This document shows, piece after piece, positions 55,619 to 64,000 of a DNA stretch of 64,000 nt. The DNA comes from DATGZX01 sp035296965. GTDB lineage: Bacteria > Planctomycetota > Planctomycetia > Gemmatales > Gemmataceae. The notes beneath the pieces were generated by a model that worked only from the letters and a program-made list of their open reading frames with translations, was not told the origin of the DNA and did not search any database. Within the stretch, counting starts at the first letter, position 1. Every line of letters starts with the position of its first letter. Position numbers and translations under genes: made by a program. The stretch lies in NCBI GenBank assembly GCA_035296965.1, contig DATGZX010000132.1, positions 7,710 to 71,709 on the forward strand. Reading direction: 5' to 3'.

Positions 55619-57292
55619 TCAAGGCATATCGATCTTCTGCTCGCGGGCGATGTCCCGCAGCTTGGCCATGATCCGCACGTTCAGCTGTCGGACGCGTTCC
55701 TTGGTAATGCCCAGTTGTTGGCCGATCTCTTCAAGCGTCATGCCTTCCGAGTAGTTGTCCAAACCGGCTCGCATGCGGATGATCTGGCGTTCGCGTGGGT
55801 CGAGGTACTCGAGCAACCGGTTGACGCGGTGCTTGGTTTGCTCTACCGAGGAGACCATCTCTTGCTCGTCGCTGCGCATGTCTGGAGCGGCTTCGAACAT
55901 TTGTTCGTGCCCGGTCACATAGCGTTCGCGTCGGCGTTTTTCCTCGGGGATGCTCCGCGCGAAGTTCTTCATGATCGCCCAACTCGCGTACGTGCTGAAC
56001 TTGTTGCCTCGGCTGAAGTCGAATTTTTCCACGGCGCGGATCAGCGACATGTTGCCGTCCGACAGCAGTTCGAAGAAGTTGTCCGTCTGGGCTGAGTGAC
56101 GTTTGGCGATCGCTACCACCAGCCGCATGTTGCTGCTGATGAGCTGGTCCTTGATCGCGGTCGCCTGGTTCTGCAATTCCTCGATCCGTTCCAGGTCCTG
56201 GATGCGGGCCCGGGCCGGGTCAAGCTTGGCACGCAGCTTGGCGGCCTGGTGCTTGAGGAAGTTCATCTTGCGGAACAGGTGTTGTTCCTGTTCCTTGTTC
56301 AACAGCGGCGTCTCGTACAGCGAGGCCAATTCCGGCGGCGCATCCTTTGGAATCCGCATTTGCTGCCGCTGGCTCTCATAATCATCGAGCCCCGGCATTC
56401 GGGCCAAGACCTCCGTCTCCAGCGTCGGGTCGTCGAAGGAGGCATGATTGATGTACTCAAGCGGCTGGCTCAAAAGGCGTTGGGCGCGCACTTCGTTGAT
56501 GATGCGGTAAACAGAGTTGCGCGTGCGGTGGAAGCGCTTGGCTAATGTTTCCACGGGGATGCCTCGCCGGTAAGAGCTGTAAAGAGTTTGTTTTGTGTCA
56601 GCATCGAGCGAACCGACGTTTGCCGGGAAGAGGGCCTGGTCGGGATGGTCGCGATCGTAGTTCTTGATCGTATAACGGATCGTTTCCGGAGAGCGACCCA
56701 GGCGCTGCGCAATTCGCCGGCTGACCTCCGTAAGCGTGCTGCTATTGACGCGCGATAAGCGTTTGGCTCGGCGCAAGATGTCCTCCCTTTCCCCTTCGGA
56801 AAGCTGCGAGAATCGGCTGCCCCGCTCCACCCGGGCTTTGTTTGTCGCAAGGAACCGGTCTACCACCGACTGCAAGAAGCCAACCTGACGCCGGCCGTTG
56901 CACACGACGCGCCGGCTAGTCAGGCCGCGCTCGCGCCAGCGGCTGATCGTCTTGGTCGACACGTTGAACTGCTGACTGATCTGTTCCAGTGTCAACACCG
57001 GTTCCGCGACGGCGTCAACGGGCACGGCCGGCGTTGAGCGTGCCAGCGCTTCAATGAATAAACACAGGTCGTGCTCCAAATCGCGACTGTCTATCAACAA
57101 GTCCGGATAAGAATCCGGCCGGTATTCCGTGATGCGAAAGCAGATGTACTGGTACGGATACTGCTTATTCGGCTCGACCTCGGCGAGCAGGTGCTCCGCA
57201 TTGGTTAGCTGAGCCAGCCGGCGCGCAGGCGGGGCGAACCGAACCTGTTGATCCGTCAACTCCTTCAGAGCAGGATTTTTGAAATTAGTCAC
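55619..57292 (-). CDS. Sigma-70 family factor with long multi-HTH N-terminal extension
   Basis: A 557-residue protein. The C-terminal ~230 residues are a sigma factor: region 1.2 (LNKEQEQHLFRKMNFLKHQA), region 2 (LISSNMRLVVAIAKRHS, FFELLSDGNMSLIRAVEKFDFSRGNKFSTYASWAIMKNFARSIP), and region 4 (LDPRERQIIRMRAGL, MTLEEIGQQLGITKERVRQLNVRIMAKLR); region 3 is hardly present. The N-terminal ~320 residues carry three predicted helix-turn-helix segments at about 99-124 (LTLEQISQQFNVSTKTISRW), 176-202 (TEVSRRIAQRLGRSPETIRY) and 234-248 (VETLAKRFHRTRNSVYRIIN). Start is GTG 57292: AAGGAG is 8 bases before it, whereas the first GTG (57301) would overlap the ribosome site. This architecture is typical of planctomycetes; targets unknown. 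Confidence 0.92.
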   Translation of the reverse strand: MTNFKNPALKELTDQQVRFAPPARRLAQLTNAEHLLAEVEPNKQYPYQYICFRITEYRPDSYPDLLIDSRDLEHDLCLFIEALARSTPAVPVDAVAEPVLTLEQISQQFNVSTKTISRWRERGLTSRRVVCNGRRQVGFLQSVVDRFLATNKARVERGSRFSQLSEGEREDILRRAKRLSRVNSSTLTEVSRRIAQRLGRSPETIRYTIKNYDRDHPDQALFPANVGSLDADTKQTLYSSYRRGIPVETLAKRFHRTRNSVYRIINEVRAQRLLSQPLEYINHASFDDPTLETEVLARMPGLDDYESQRQQMRIPKDAPPELASLYETPLLNKEQEQHLFRKMNFLKHQAAKLRAKLDPARARIQDLERIEELQNQATAIKDQLISSNMRLVVAIAKRHSAQTDNFFELLSDGNMSLIRAVEKFDFSRGNKFSTYASWAIMKNFARSIPEEKRRRERYVTGHEQMFEAAPDMRSDEQEMVSSVEQTKHRVNRLLEYLDPRERQIIRMRAGLDNYSEGMTLEEIGQQLGITKERVRQLNVRIMAKLRDIAREQKIDMP

Positions 57293-58281
57293 AACACACA
57301 CTCCTTTTTGATTGCAAGCGACTATCCTTCAGAAACTCGCAATCAATTAAGGCCCCTCCTGACGAATGCTGGGATTTCGTCCGAGTTGCCAGCCAACGCG
57401 CCTCCTTGCTCTCTTCTCATCCCGGAGGCCCTCAGCGGCTTCTTGCTCTGGACTGGGCTCTACCTATAAGGTAGTACGGGCAAAACCAATAATTGTTACA
57501 AAAAAGTCTAAAGATCTGAGCCACTCTCTGCCGATAATGGCAGTTCCTACATGTTTAGATGCCAGTAGCGGCCTGGCAGGTTCGGGTTATCCGCAAATCC
57601 CGAAAAGTTTTCAGAGCCTGAAAGCGCAATCCATTTAGGTTCTTCGCCCGTTCGGCCACCTGATTTTCCTCCTGAGCAGCCTGGCTGAACATTTGATTCC
57701 TGTGCAAACGGCAGACCACTCCACGAGAGTTGGCTGGGATTCTCCCTGCGGATTTGCCGACATTTTTGCAAACATTTATGCTGCAATGGTTTGTGGTTCG
57801 AAAACAGCGGCGAGCCGTACCGTTGGGAATCCATAGTCCGACCTCGTTCTGTTGAATAATGTATAAATTTACACTCCTGGCCTTCAATTTTCAATCCCGG
57901 ACACGCCGCATTCCTGCCTGCTTGGCTGGCGAAACCAGGATCGCGTCAAATCGCACGTGACAAAGCACCAGAACCCCAATCTCCCTCCAACGGTAAACTT
58001 CCATCACACGCGGCTAAAAAATCGCCCCCAATGGTCGGCTTCCGCTTCTTAGATGCAAATCTGCTCCGTTACAATCAGAGTGGTCAGCGCGAGGCGGTCT
58101 CGTCCCTACCCTCCTGGGAGCCTGCTGAAAAAGGGGTCTGACCCCTTCCACGAACGGCGACAGATCCCCAGGATGACGGGAAATCAGTGAAGCTTCGTAG
58201 GGGGTCAGACCCCTTTTTCAGCAGGCTCCCTTGGCCCGACGCAGTAGATATGAATTGGCCAGATATCGGGGAGCGGTTTTC
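57293..58281. other. Long intergenic region
   Basis: Nearly 1 kb between divergent genes. The part at 57470-57540 is AT-rich and probably holds promoter DNA of the sigma gene. Around 57547-57894 two overlapping minus-strand frames are open but neither looks like protein. A 111-bp hairpin element occupies 58118-58228. I see no tRNA or small-RNA cloverleaf. Confidence 0.4.
58118..58228. mobile_element. 111-bp miniature hairpin element, copy 3
   Basis: Identical in length and ends to the copies at 36540 and 47800, with the same GTGAAGCTTCGTAGGGGG block; only the middle differs (CCCCAGGATGACGGGAAAT here). Left flank CCTGG and right flank CCTTGG are similar, so a duplication of the target is possible but not exact. 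It lies 53 bp upstream of the next gene's start. Confidence 0.88.
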
Positions 58282-59613
58282 ATGCAAAAAATCGGCAACT
58301 TCTCATTTGCGTTTCTTGTCGGGGGGATTCTCTCGACATGGCCCACCACCGCGGGTGCAGAGGAATCGTTCCTGCTGCGCGAGGCATTCCCGGCGGGCTA
58401 TGTTTATCACGTCAGCACGCGCGTCGAACTGTCCGGCAGCCTGTCGATGCCGCCGGACAAAAACCAGACTGTGACAGGGACCAGCGCTATCGATTATGAC
58501 GAGCGGGTCTTGGACGCTGCGACAGGCGCCCAGGTTCCCAAAACAGTCCGCATCTACCGGCGCATCGACTTCCAACGCACCATGGGTGATCGTCAGCAGG
58601 ATAGTACCATCCGCCCGCAGGTACGCCGCCTGGTCGTGCTCCGGCACAAGAATGCCGAGGTGCCCTTCTCTCCCGATGGACCGCTAACCCTCAGGGAGAT
58701 CGATTTGGTTCGGATCGATGTCTTCACGCCTGCGTTGGCCGGCTTGCTCCCCGACAAGTCCGTGACGCTGGGCGACCGCTGGACGGCGAGCGTGCCGGCG
58801 GTGCAAGAACTCACCGATATGGAGCGTATCGACAAGGGCCAGGTAGACTGCCGGCTGGAGCAAGTCACGCTCCTCGCGAAGCGCCGCCACGCGCGGGTTG
58901 CCTTCAGCGGGACTGTCCGTGGCACCAATGAAGACGGCCCCAACGAGCAACAATTGGACGGCTATTTCTTCTTCGATCTCGAATCGAACCACCTCAGCTA
59001 CCTGTCGCTGCACGGCATCAGCTCGGTGCTCGACAAGGAGGGCAAGGTGCTCGGCAGCGTCGAGGGCCGATTTGTGCTCTCACGCCAGGCCCATGCACAG
59101 GTTCCTGACTTGACCGAAGAGGCCCTCAAAGGCGTGACGCTCGAGCCGAATGCCGACAATACGCTTCTCTTGTATGACAACACCGAGCTTGGGATTCGCT
59201 TTCTTTACCCGCGCCGGTGGCACGTGGCCTCGGCTCAAGGCAACCAGGTCGCCCTCGACGAGCCCAAGGGCAGTGGATTGTTGCTCACGGTGGAGCCTGC
59301 AGAGCGCGTGCCGGCAGGGGCACAGTTCCTGTCGGAATCTCGGGAATTCTTTTTGAAGCAGAAGGGAAAAGTACTACGCGTCGACGAGCCGCGTCGCGTG
59401 CAAGCTTCTCCTCGGGAACTGGACCATTTCGCCCTGGATGTCGAGGTCGCTGGACAGCGGGCGCTCATGGACTATTACGTCATTCGGCAGGCTGCTGGCG
59501 GCGCGACGTTGGCCGGCCGGCTCCAACCGACCGATCTCCCGGCGCTCCAGAAAGACGTCGAAAACATCGCCCGAAGCGCGGTCGTTGAAACGCCCGTGCA
59601 TCCCCAGAAGTAG
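58282..59613 (+). CDS. Secreted hypothetical protein
   Basis: A 443-residue protein with a signal peptide (IGNFSFAFLVGGILSTWPTTAGA). The first ~270 residues form a beta-rich domain (AGYVYHVSTRVELSGSLSMP, LGDRWTASVPAVQELTDMER, GYFFFDLESNHLSYLSLHGI) resembling planctomycete proteins that describe a lipoprotein-localisation-like fold; the last ~150 (LLYDNTELGIRFLYPRRWHV, SGLLLTVEPAERVPAGAQFL, LDHFALDVEVAGQRALMDYY) look like a PsbP/DUF1795-type domain, in which a (G)I.F.YP..W motif opens the fold. Function unknown. GGGGAG before the ATG sets the start. It is followed 37 bp later by a DNA glycosylase gene. Confidence 0.82.
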   Translation: MQKIGNFSFAFLVGGILSTWPTTAGAEESFLLREAFPAGYVYHVSTRVELSGSLSMPPDKNQTVTGTSAIDYDERVLDAATGAQVPKTVRIYRRIDFQRTMGDRQQDSTIRPQVRRLVVLRHKNAEVPFSPDGPLTLREIDLVRIDVFTPALAGLLPDKSVTLGDRWTASVPAVQELTDMERIDKGQVDCRLEQVTLLAKRRHARVAFSGTVRGTNEDGPNEQQLDGYFFFDLESNHLSYLSLHGISSVLDKEGKVLGSVEGRFVLSRQAHAQVPDLTEEALKGVTLEPNADNTLLLYDNTELGIRFLYPRRWHVASAQGNQVALDEPKGSGLLLTVEPAERVPAGAQFLSESREFFLKQKGKVLRVDEPRRVQASPRELDHFALDVEVAGQRALMDYYVIRQAAGGATLAGRLQPTDLPALQKDVENIARSAVVETPVHPQK

Positions 59614-59650
59614 CGAACTCAGCCGCCATCATCCTTATGGTCCTTGGACT

Positions 59651-60580
59651 ATGCCCGAATTGCCCGACATCGTGGTCTACATTGAACAGCTGCGGCCGCG
59701 CATCGAAGGGCAACAGTTGGAGCACGTTCGGATCGCCAGCCCTTTCCTGGTGCGCACCGTCGATCCGCCGATTTCCTCCGTCGAAGCCAAGCAGGTACTC
59801 GGTCTGCGCCGCATGGGAAAACGCATCGTGCTGTCCTTGACCGAGGATCTGTTTCTCGTCTTCCATTTAATGATCGCTGGACGTTTGCACTGGAAGAAAG
59901 GCGGCGCCAAAGCGCCCGCGAGGGTTGGCCTGGCGGCGTTTGATTTTCCTACCGGCACAATCGTTCTCACGGAAGCAGGGGCGAAGAAACGTGCCTCCCT
60001 GCACCTGGTTCGGGGCGAGAAGGCCCTCGCAACACTCGATCCCGGGGGGATCGAAGTTCTCGAGGTGGGCCCGGCGGAGTTTCGCAGGGCATTGATCCAG
60101 GAAAACCACACGCTCAAACGCGTGCTCTCGGACCCACGCGTGTTCAGCGGCATTGGCAACGCCTACTCCGACGAGATCTTGCACGCCGCCCGTCTCTCGC
60201 CTTTGCAACTTACGCAGAATATGACCGAGGCAGAAATTACCGGGTTGTACCATGCGGTGAGGCAGACTTTGACGGCGTGGACTGACCGCCTCCGGCAAGA
60301 GGTCGGCGCGGGATTTCCCGAAAAAGTGACAGCCTTTCGCGATGGAATGGCCGTACACGGGCGTTATGGCCTGCCCTGCCCCGTGTGTGGAACTAGCGTT
60401 CAACGAATTCGCTACGCCGACAATGAGACTAATTACTGCCCGCGCTGTCAGACAAACGGCAAGCTGCTGGCCGACAGATCGCTGTCGCGCTTGCTAAAAC
60501 AAGATTGGCCGCGGTCCATCGAGGAGCTGGAAGAGAGTCGTCGAATGGAACCAAGCACCCACAGGCGTCGTCTCAGCTAA
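59651..60580 (+). CDS. Fpg/Nei family DNA glycosylase
   Basis: A 309-residue base-excision-repair enzyme. The mature N-terminus PELPDIVVYIEQLRPRIEG supplies the catalytic proline and nearby glutamate; FHLMIAGRLHWKKGG and LKRVLSDPRVFSGIGNAYSDEILHAARLSPL contain the H2TH motif; the C-terminal zinc finger is CPVCGTSVQRIRYADNETNYCPRCQTNGK. PELPD instead of the commoner PELPE is seen in a subfamily of Fpg/Nei relatives, so the preferred lesion (8-oxoguanine or oxidised pyrimidine) cannot be told. About 20 basic residues trail after the finger. It is likely co-transcribed with the preceding secreted-protein gene. Confidence 0.93.
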   Translation: MPELPDIVVYIEQLRPRIEGQQLEHVRIASPFLVRTVDPPISSVEAKQVLGLRRMGKRIVLSLTEDLFLVFHLMIAGRLHWKKGGAKAPARVGLAAFDFPTGTIVLTEAGAKKRASLHLVRGEKALATLDPGGIEVLEVGPAEFRRALIQENHTLKRVLSDPRVFSGIGNAYSDEILHAARLSPLQLTQNMTEAEITGLYHAVRQTLTAWTDRLRQEVGAGFPEKVTAFRDGMAVHGRYGLPCPVCGTSVQRIRYADNETNYCPRCQTNGKLLADRSLSRLLKQDWPRSIEELEESRRMEPSTHRRRLS

Positions 60581-60773
60581 AGAGCCTTATATGTTGCACG
60601 TTACGTCATGGCCGGGGCTTGCATCGGCAGCTGGCCTGCCGGTCCCTTGACAATGCCGACGAATGCGTGTTAGCTTCACTTATTGTCTGGAAAACAGTAC
60701 CTTGGTTGCTTCCTCATGCATGTCTCTGCCCCAGCAACCCGACCATTACAATCCTAACCCTCAGGTCTTCACA

Positions 60774-62102
60774 ATGAACTTCCTTGCTCGTTGCTGGCTG
60801 CCGGCCCTGGTTTCAATGGGGGTCTTGTCCTTCGGCGCTCCCCTATGGTTGAGCACCGCTCAAGCCCAGAAAAAAAATGCCATCCATGCAGGGGAAGGAG
60901 AGTTGAGGCTGAACGTTAAGGACTGGCGCGCAGATCAGGATGAAGTGAGGATGTTTCAGTCCATGCAAAAAGGTGAATTGCCGGTCAGCCCAGGCGCTGA
61001 GGCGGTAATTGACCACGGGGCACAATGGTATGCCTACCGACTGACCTATCAAGATAATCAAGAAGCGCCGGCCCGAAATAAAATGCACCAGCTTGTAAAG
61101 GAGGCGCTCGACCAGGTCCTGGATCCACACGATTCGCATAAACCTCTGAATTCACAGCAGCAGACTTTTGTCGAGGAATTTGGCAAACGCTTTACAGAAC
61201 GCCTTCACGAGGTTGTCAAGAATCCCAAGCCAATTGCCCGTGTCAACGCCGCGAGCATCCTGGCACGCTTGGCTGCGACCGGACAGGAAGACGCTGGGGA
61301 CGTGTTGGCGGAAGTCATCCAGGATCCCAAGGAGAATGACGGCGTCAAGCTCTGGGCTTGCTTTGGCCTCAGAGATTTGTTTGGCCTGGCCCGCGGTGAG
61401 AATCCCGTCAAGTTCAAGAGTCAGCAGAGGGAAAGCCAATGGGCGCAGGCGCTCTATGACTACGTCAATCGAAAGATCGAGGTGCCGAGCAGTGCTACGC
61501 CGGCGGAGCGTGCAGCCATCCCCTACGTGCGCAAGGAAGCGATTTTAGCCCTTGGCCAAACTCGTTATCCGGCAGTTGCCAATATCGTCAACAAGAAAAT
61601 CGTCCTCGACAGGCAAACGGCATTGGCTCTCCTGCGAATCATGGGTAAGGACGGGATTAAACCCACCCCCACTCTGTCCGAACAGGTAGCCGCCGCTGTA
61701 GGGCTCTGCCGTTTGCAATCGAAGCTATGCGATGAATACCAAGCTGATTATGCCGCCTATCAACTCGGCAAATTCCTCGTTGAATTCGGCGGTCTCAGGA
61801 ATCAGGACACGAACAAGGATTCCAAGGCAGGCTGGAAAGTTCATGCCTTCTATCTTCTCCAGGCGCTGAACGAGCTCAGAACGGATCTGGAAGGCCCGCC
61901 AAAAAATGATTCGTACCAGTACGTCTCCAAGCTGCTCCCCCAAGCCGAGACTCTCCTCAATGCCGTTTTGAACGGCGGCACGCCGGAGCCAAACAGCCTG
62001 GAAATCTGGCTCGAGCGGAATCCCCCCAAGCACAATAGCGTCTACAGAGACGTACCCACGAGCATAGTTCACGAGAGTACCCAGAAGGTCGAGTCTAGGT
62101 GA
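60774..62102 (+). CDS. Secreted helical-repeat (HEAT-like) protein
   Basis: A 442-residue protein with signal peptide (LARCWLPALVSMGVLSFGAPLWLSTAQA). After a short linker the body is mostly alpha-helical, with ARVNAASILARLAATGQEDAGDVLAEVIQDPKENDGVKLWACFGLRDLF and IPYVRKEAILALGQTRYPAV resembling HEAT repeats. It has no catalytic motif and may bind protein. The start at 60774 is decided by the signal peptide; an open frame extends upstream. It precedes a FAD-dependent oxidoreductase by 65 bp. Confidence 0.85.
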   Translation: MNFLARCWLPALVSMGVLSFGAPLWLSTAQAQKKNAIHAGEGELRLNVKDWRADQDEVRMFQSMQKGELPVSPGAEAVIDHGAQWYAYRLTYQDNQEAPARNKMHQLVKEALDQVLDPHDSHKPLNSQQQTFVEEFGKRFTERLHEVVKNPKPIARVNAASILARLAATGQEDAGDVLAEVIQDPKENDGVKLWACFGLRDLFGLARGENPVKFKSQQRESQWAQALYDYVNRKIEVPSSATPAERAAIPYVRKEAILALGQTRYPAVANIVNKKIVLDRQTALALLRIMGKDGIKPTPTLSEQVAAAVGLCRLQSKLCDEYQADYAAYQLGKFLVEFGGLRNQDTNKDSKAGWKVHAFYLLQALNELRTDLEGPPKNDSYQYVSKLLPQAETLLNAVLNGGTPEPNSLEIWLERNPPKHNSVYRDVPTSIVHESTQKVESR

Positions 62103-62167
62103 GGTTTTGGATGGGAGGCCGCACGCCCCCGTATCCTTCTTCCAGCCTCACGCTTCGGGACTCATAC

Positions 62168-63691
62168 ATGGTGGATGCCATTGTTGTCGGCGCGGGCCCC
62201 AATGGATTGGTTGCGGCGGCCACTCTGGCACGACACGGCTGGCGCGTCTTGCTGGTCGAAGCCCAGGGCCGACCCGGCGGCGCGCTCTATTCTGAGGAAA
62301 CGACCCTCCCCGGCTATCTCCACGATGTCGGCGCCGCCTTCTTCCCATTTGCTGAAGATAGCCCTGCTTTCCGCAGTCTCGATCTTGTTGGAGCCGGCTT
62401 ACGCTGGCGCAAGGGCCGACACGAAAGCAGCCATCCCGCGCCGGACGGAACCTGCGCAACCATATCCCGTGACCTCGGTTCGACGATTGCCTCTTTCGGT
62501 GAGGACGGTCCGGCCTGGGAACGCCTCGCCTTGTGGAAGAATGCGATGGGCGACCGCCTTGGCGCGGCTCTGTTGGCGAGTCTGCCGGGCTTCGGCGCCG
62601 CCTGGCGCCTGGGCCCGCGCCATCTGCTGAGGCTCGCGCTGGCCGGCATCCGCAGCAGCGCGGGCTTCTCACGCCGCATCTTCCGCACTGAGGCGGCCCA
62701 GCGCGTCATTCCCGGCCTTGCCTTGCACGTCGATCTGGGTCCTGCTGACCTTACAGGTGCGGGCCTGGGACTGGTGCTCGCGCTATTAGCTTCATCGACT
62801 GGCTTCCCTGTTCCCTTGGGCGGAGCGCGTGCGATCACGGACGCGCTTCTAGGACGCCTCCAGGAGGCAGGGGGCGCGGTCCAGCTAAACACGCACGTCG
62901 AGCGCATCATTGTTCGCCAGCGGCGCGCAGTCGCCATCCTGACAAGTGCGGGCGAGGAAATATCTGCCAGTCATGCAATCTTGGCCGATGTCAGTGCCCC
63001 GGCATTGGTTCTGAAGCTGCTGCAGGCGGGGGATAGCTCCTGGTGGCTGCGACGTTCCATGCGAAATTTTCGGTTTGGTTGGGGAACGTTCAAAATGGAT
63101 TGGGCCCTTGGCGGTCCCGTGCCGTGGACCTCGCCCGAGGCCCGCGAGTCCGCCGTGGTTCACGCAGGGGACAGCTTGGCCGATTTGCTCGCGTTCACGC
63201 AAGAAGTCCGCGCGGGGAAGTTGCCCACCAATCCATACCTGGTAATCGGACAACAGTCCCTGCTGGATCCAAGCCGGGCGCCTGAGGGAGGTCAGACGCT
63301 CTGGGCGTATTCGCATGTGCCGTCAGACCTCGACGGTGGCTGGAGCGAGGCCGGGCATGGATTTGCAGATCGCATTGAGGAGCGCATCGAGGGATTGGCC
63401 CCGGGTTTCCGAGAGTTGATTCGCGCGCGGGCGATCCATTCGCCGTGCGACCTCGAAGCCATGGATGAGAACCTGGTAGGAGGCGACCTGGGCGGCGGCA
63501 GTGCCCATTGGCGCCAACAGCTCTTCTTTCGCCCTGCTTTTCCGTACTTTCGCTATCGGACCTCCGTGAAGGGCCTGTACCTGTGCTCCGCGTCCGCCCC
63601 ACCAGGCGCCGGAGTGCACGGAGCTTGCGGCTTCAATGCGGCTCGGGCCGCATTGGCAGACGCCACGCACCGACCGGTCGCGCACGGCTGA
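62168..63691 (+). CDS. Phytoene-desaturase-like FAD-dependent oxidoreductase
   Basis: A 507-residue flavoprotein. N-terminal FAD-binding motif DAIVVGAGPNGLVAAATLARHGWRVLLVEAQGRPGGAL; a later substrate-side stretch FPVPLGGARAITDALLGRLQEAGGAVQLNTHVERIIV; C-terminal LYLCSASAPPGAGVHGACGFNAARAAL, the second FAD motif. This pattern is shared by phytoene desaturase/CrtI relatives and all-trans-retinol-saturase-like NAD(P)/FAD oxidoreductases. The substrate is unclear and no carotenoid gene is nearby. ATG 62168 is chosen because the FAD motif starts four residues later; the ribosome site is weak. Confidence 0.9.
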   Translation: MVDAIVVGAGPNGLVAAATLARHGWRVLLVEAQGRPGGALYSEETTLPGYLHDVGAAFFPFAEDSPAFRSLDLVGAGLRWRKGRHESSHPAPDGTCATISRDLGSTIASFGEDGPAWERLALWKNAMGDRLGAALLASLPGFGAAWRLGPRHLLRLALAGIRSSAGFSRRIFRTEAAQRVIPGLALHVDLGPADLTGAGLGLVLALLASSTGFPVPLGGARAITDALLGRLQEAGGAVQLNTHVERIIVRQRRAVAILTSAGEEISASHAILADVSAPALVLKLLQAGDSSWWLRRSMRNFRFGWGTFKMDWALGGPVPWTSPEARESAVVHAGDSLADLLAFTQEVRAGKLPTNPYLVIGQQSLLDPSRAPEGGQTLWAYSHVPSDLDGGWSEAGHGFADRIEERIEGLAPGFRELIRARAIHSPCDLEAMDENLVGGDLGGGSAHWRQQLFFRPAFPYFRYRTSVKGLYLCSASAPPGAGVHGACGFNAARAALADATHRPVAHG

Positions 63692-64000
63692 AGCACGCCG
63701 TCTTCGCGAAAGCGCAAGCAGCCGTTGTCGCTTTGCGATTCGCGCCATATCATCACGATTAGCCAGATTGAGGTGGCCGAGCATCGTAGAAAACCTTCAA
63801 GCTTTTGTTCTGAAACCTCCGATGTAAAGTAGCCGCTGGCAGAATCGGTCTTCGCTACGACTGACCGCGAGCGAGGGCACGTTAGTCGGTGTCCTTGCTC
63901 CTGGCCAGTTATTGGATGTGGGGTAACGCGATAGGGCGGCCGGCACGTTCAAGTACCAGGCGTAGAGTTCTTTGACAACTAGGTATTGCGGAAAGTGTTG
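63692..64000. other. Terminal intergenic stretch
   Basis: About 310 bp to the window end. Short frames overlap on both strands; nothing is recognisable as a gene, tRNA or repeat. Confidence 0.35.

Noticed and set aside
57547..57894. Overlapping minus-strand frames (115 and 110 codons)
   Set aside because: Two frames overlap, neither has a ribosome site or recognisable sequence; treated as noncoding.

Overview
The window is GC-rich chromosomal DNA that looks like a planctomycete of the Gemmata/Fimbriiglobus type. The grounds are a prepilin-like DUF1559 protein followed by a small lipoprotein, a BlaI/M56 pair with a non-penicillin C-terminal domain, a TAT-exported Gfo/Idh/MocA oxidoreductase, a sigma-70 factor with a long helix-turn-helix N-terminal extension, and many GC-rich hairpin repeats between genes. 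About 50 protein genes can be supported. I see no rRNA, tRNA or CRISPR array. Neither end of the window cuts a gene I can recognise.

Layout. 0.4-5.2 kb: M56/BlaI signalling pair, a decayed REP-transposase fragment, DUF1559 plus lipoprotein. 5.5-10.6 kb: a hypothetical, a GT-C-like membrane protein, a secreted oxidoreductase and a secreted protein. 10.6-12.2 kb: a minus-strand HUH/Y1 transposase-like gene with two Y1 domains in one chain, bracketed by two oppositely oriented arrays of a 43-bp hairpin repeat at about 70-bp period. 12.2-20.2 kb: housekeeping genes purH, tilS, trpC and ygfZ mixed with a GT87-type membrane protein and a CPBP protease; two convergent pairs overlap at their 3' ends, one by 274 bp. 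20.5-25.1 kb: a LarA-like protein that seems to lack catalytic residues, divergent from an aldehyde dehydrogenase and a class III aminotransferase. 25.3-34.0 kb: coiled-coil and secreted proteins, an M28-PDZ peptidase and two large APC-type transporters. 35.1-39.3 kb: an M20 peptidase and an AtuA / AtuA-associated / enoyl-CoA hydratase operon. 39.5-44.5 kb: an ATP-grasp ligase, a TolC-like lipoprotein, an Mpo1-like protein and a RelE-like toxin with an unusual upstream partner. 44.7-49.4 kb: DEAD-box helicase, ECF sigma factor, metK. 49.5-55.4 kb: flavin reductase, glcDEF glycolate oxidase, RidA and a DapA-family lyase, a plausible glycolate/glyoxylate module. 55.6-63.7 kb: the multi-HTH sigma factor, a secreted protein, a Fpg/Nei glycosylase, a secreted helical-repeat protein and a phytoene-desaturase-like oxidoreductase.

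The most unusual part is the repeat biology. The fused double-Y1 gene with its arrays looks like a REPtron-type system. It keeps a tyrosine but has lost the HUH histidines in its first half, and keeps both in its second. The window also holds three copies of a 111-bp element with 28-bp terminal inverted repeats (one inserted inside another palindromic element with a visible 5-bp duplication), an 84-bp element with perfect 25-bp ends, several long palindromes, and a ~230-bp sequence present twice just downstream of two unrelated minus-strand genes. All functional calls are from reading the sequence; no database search was run.
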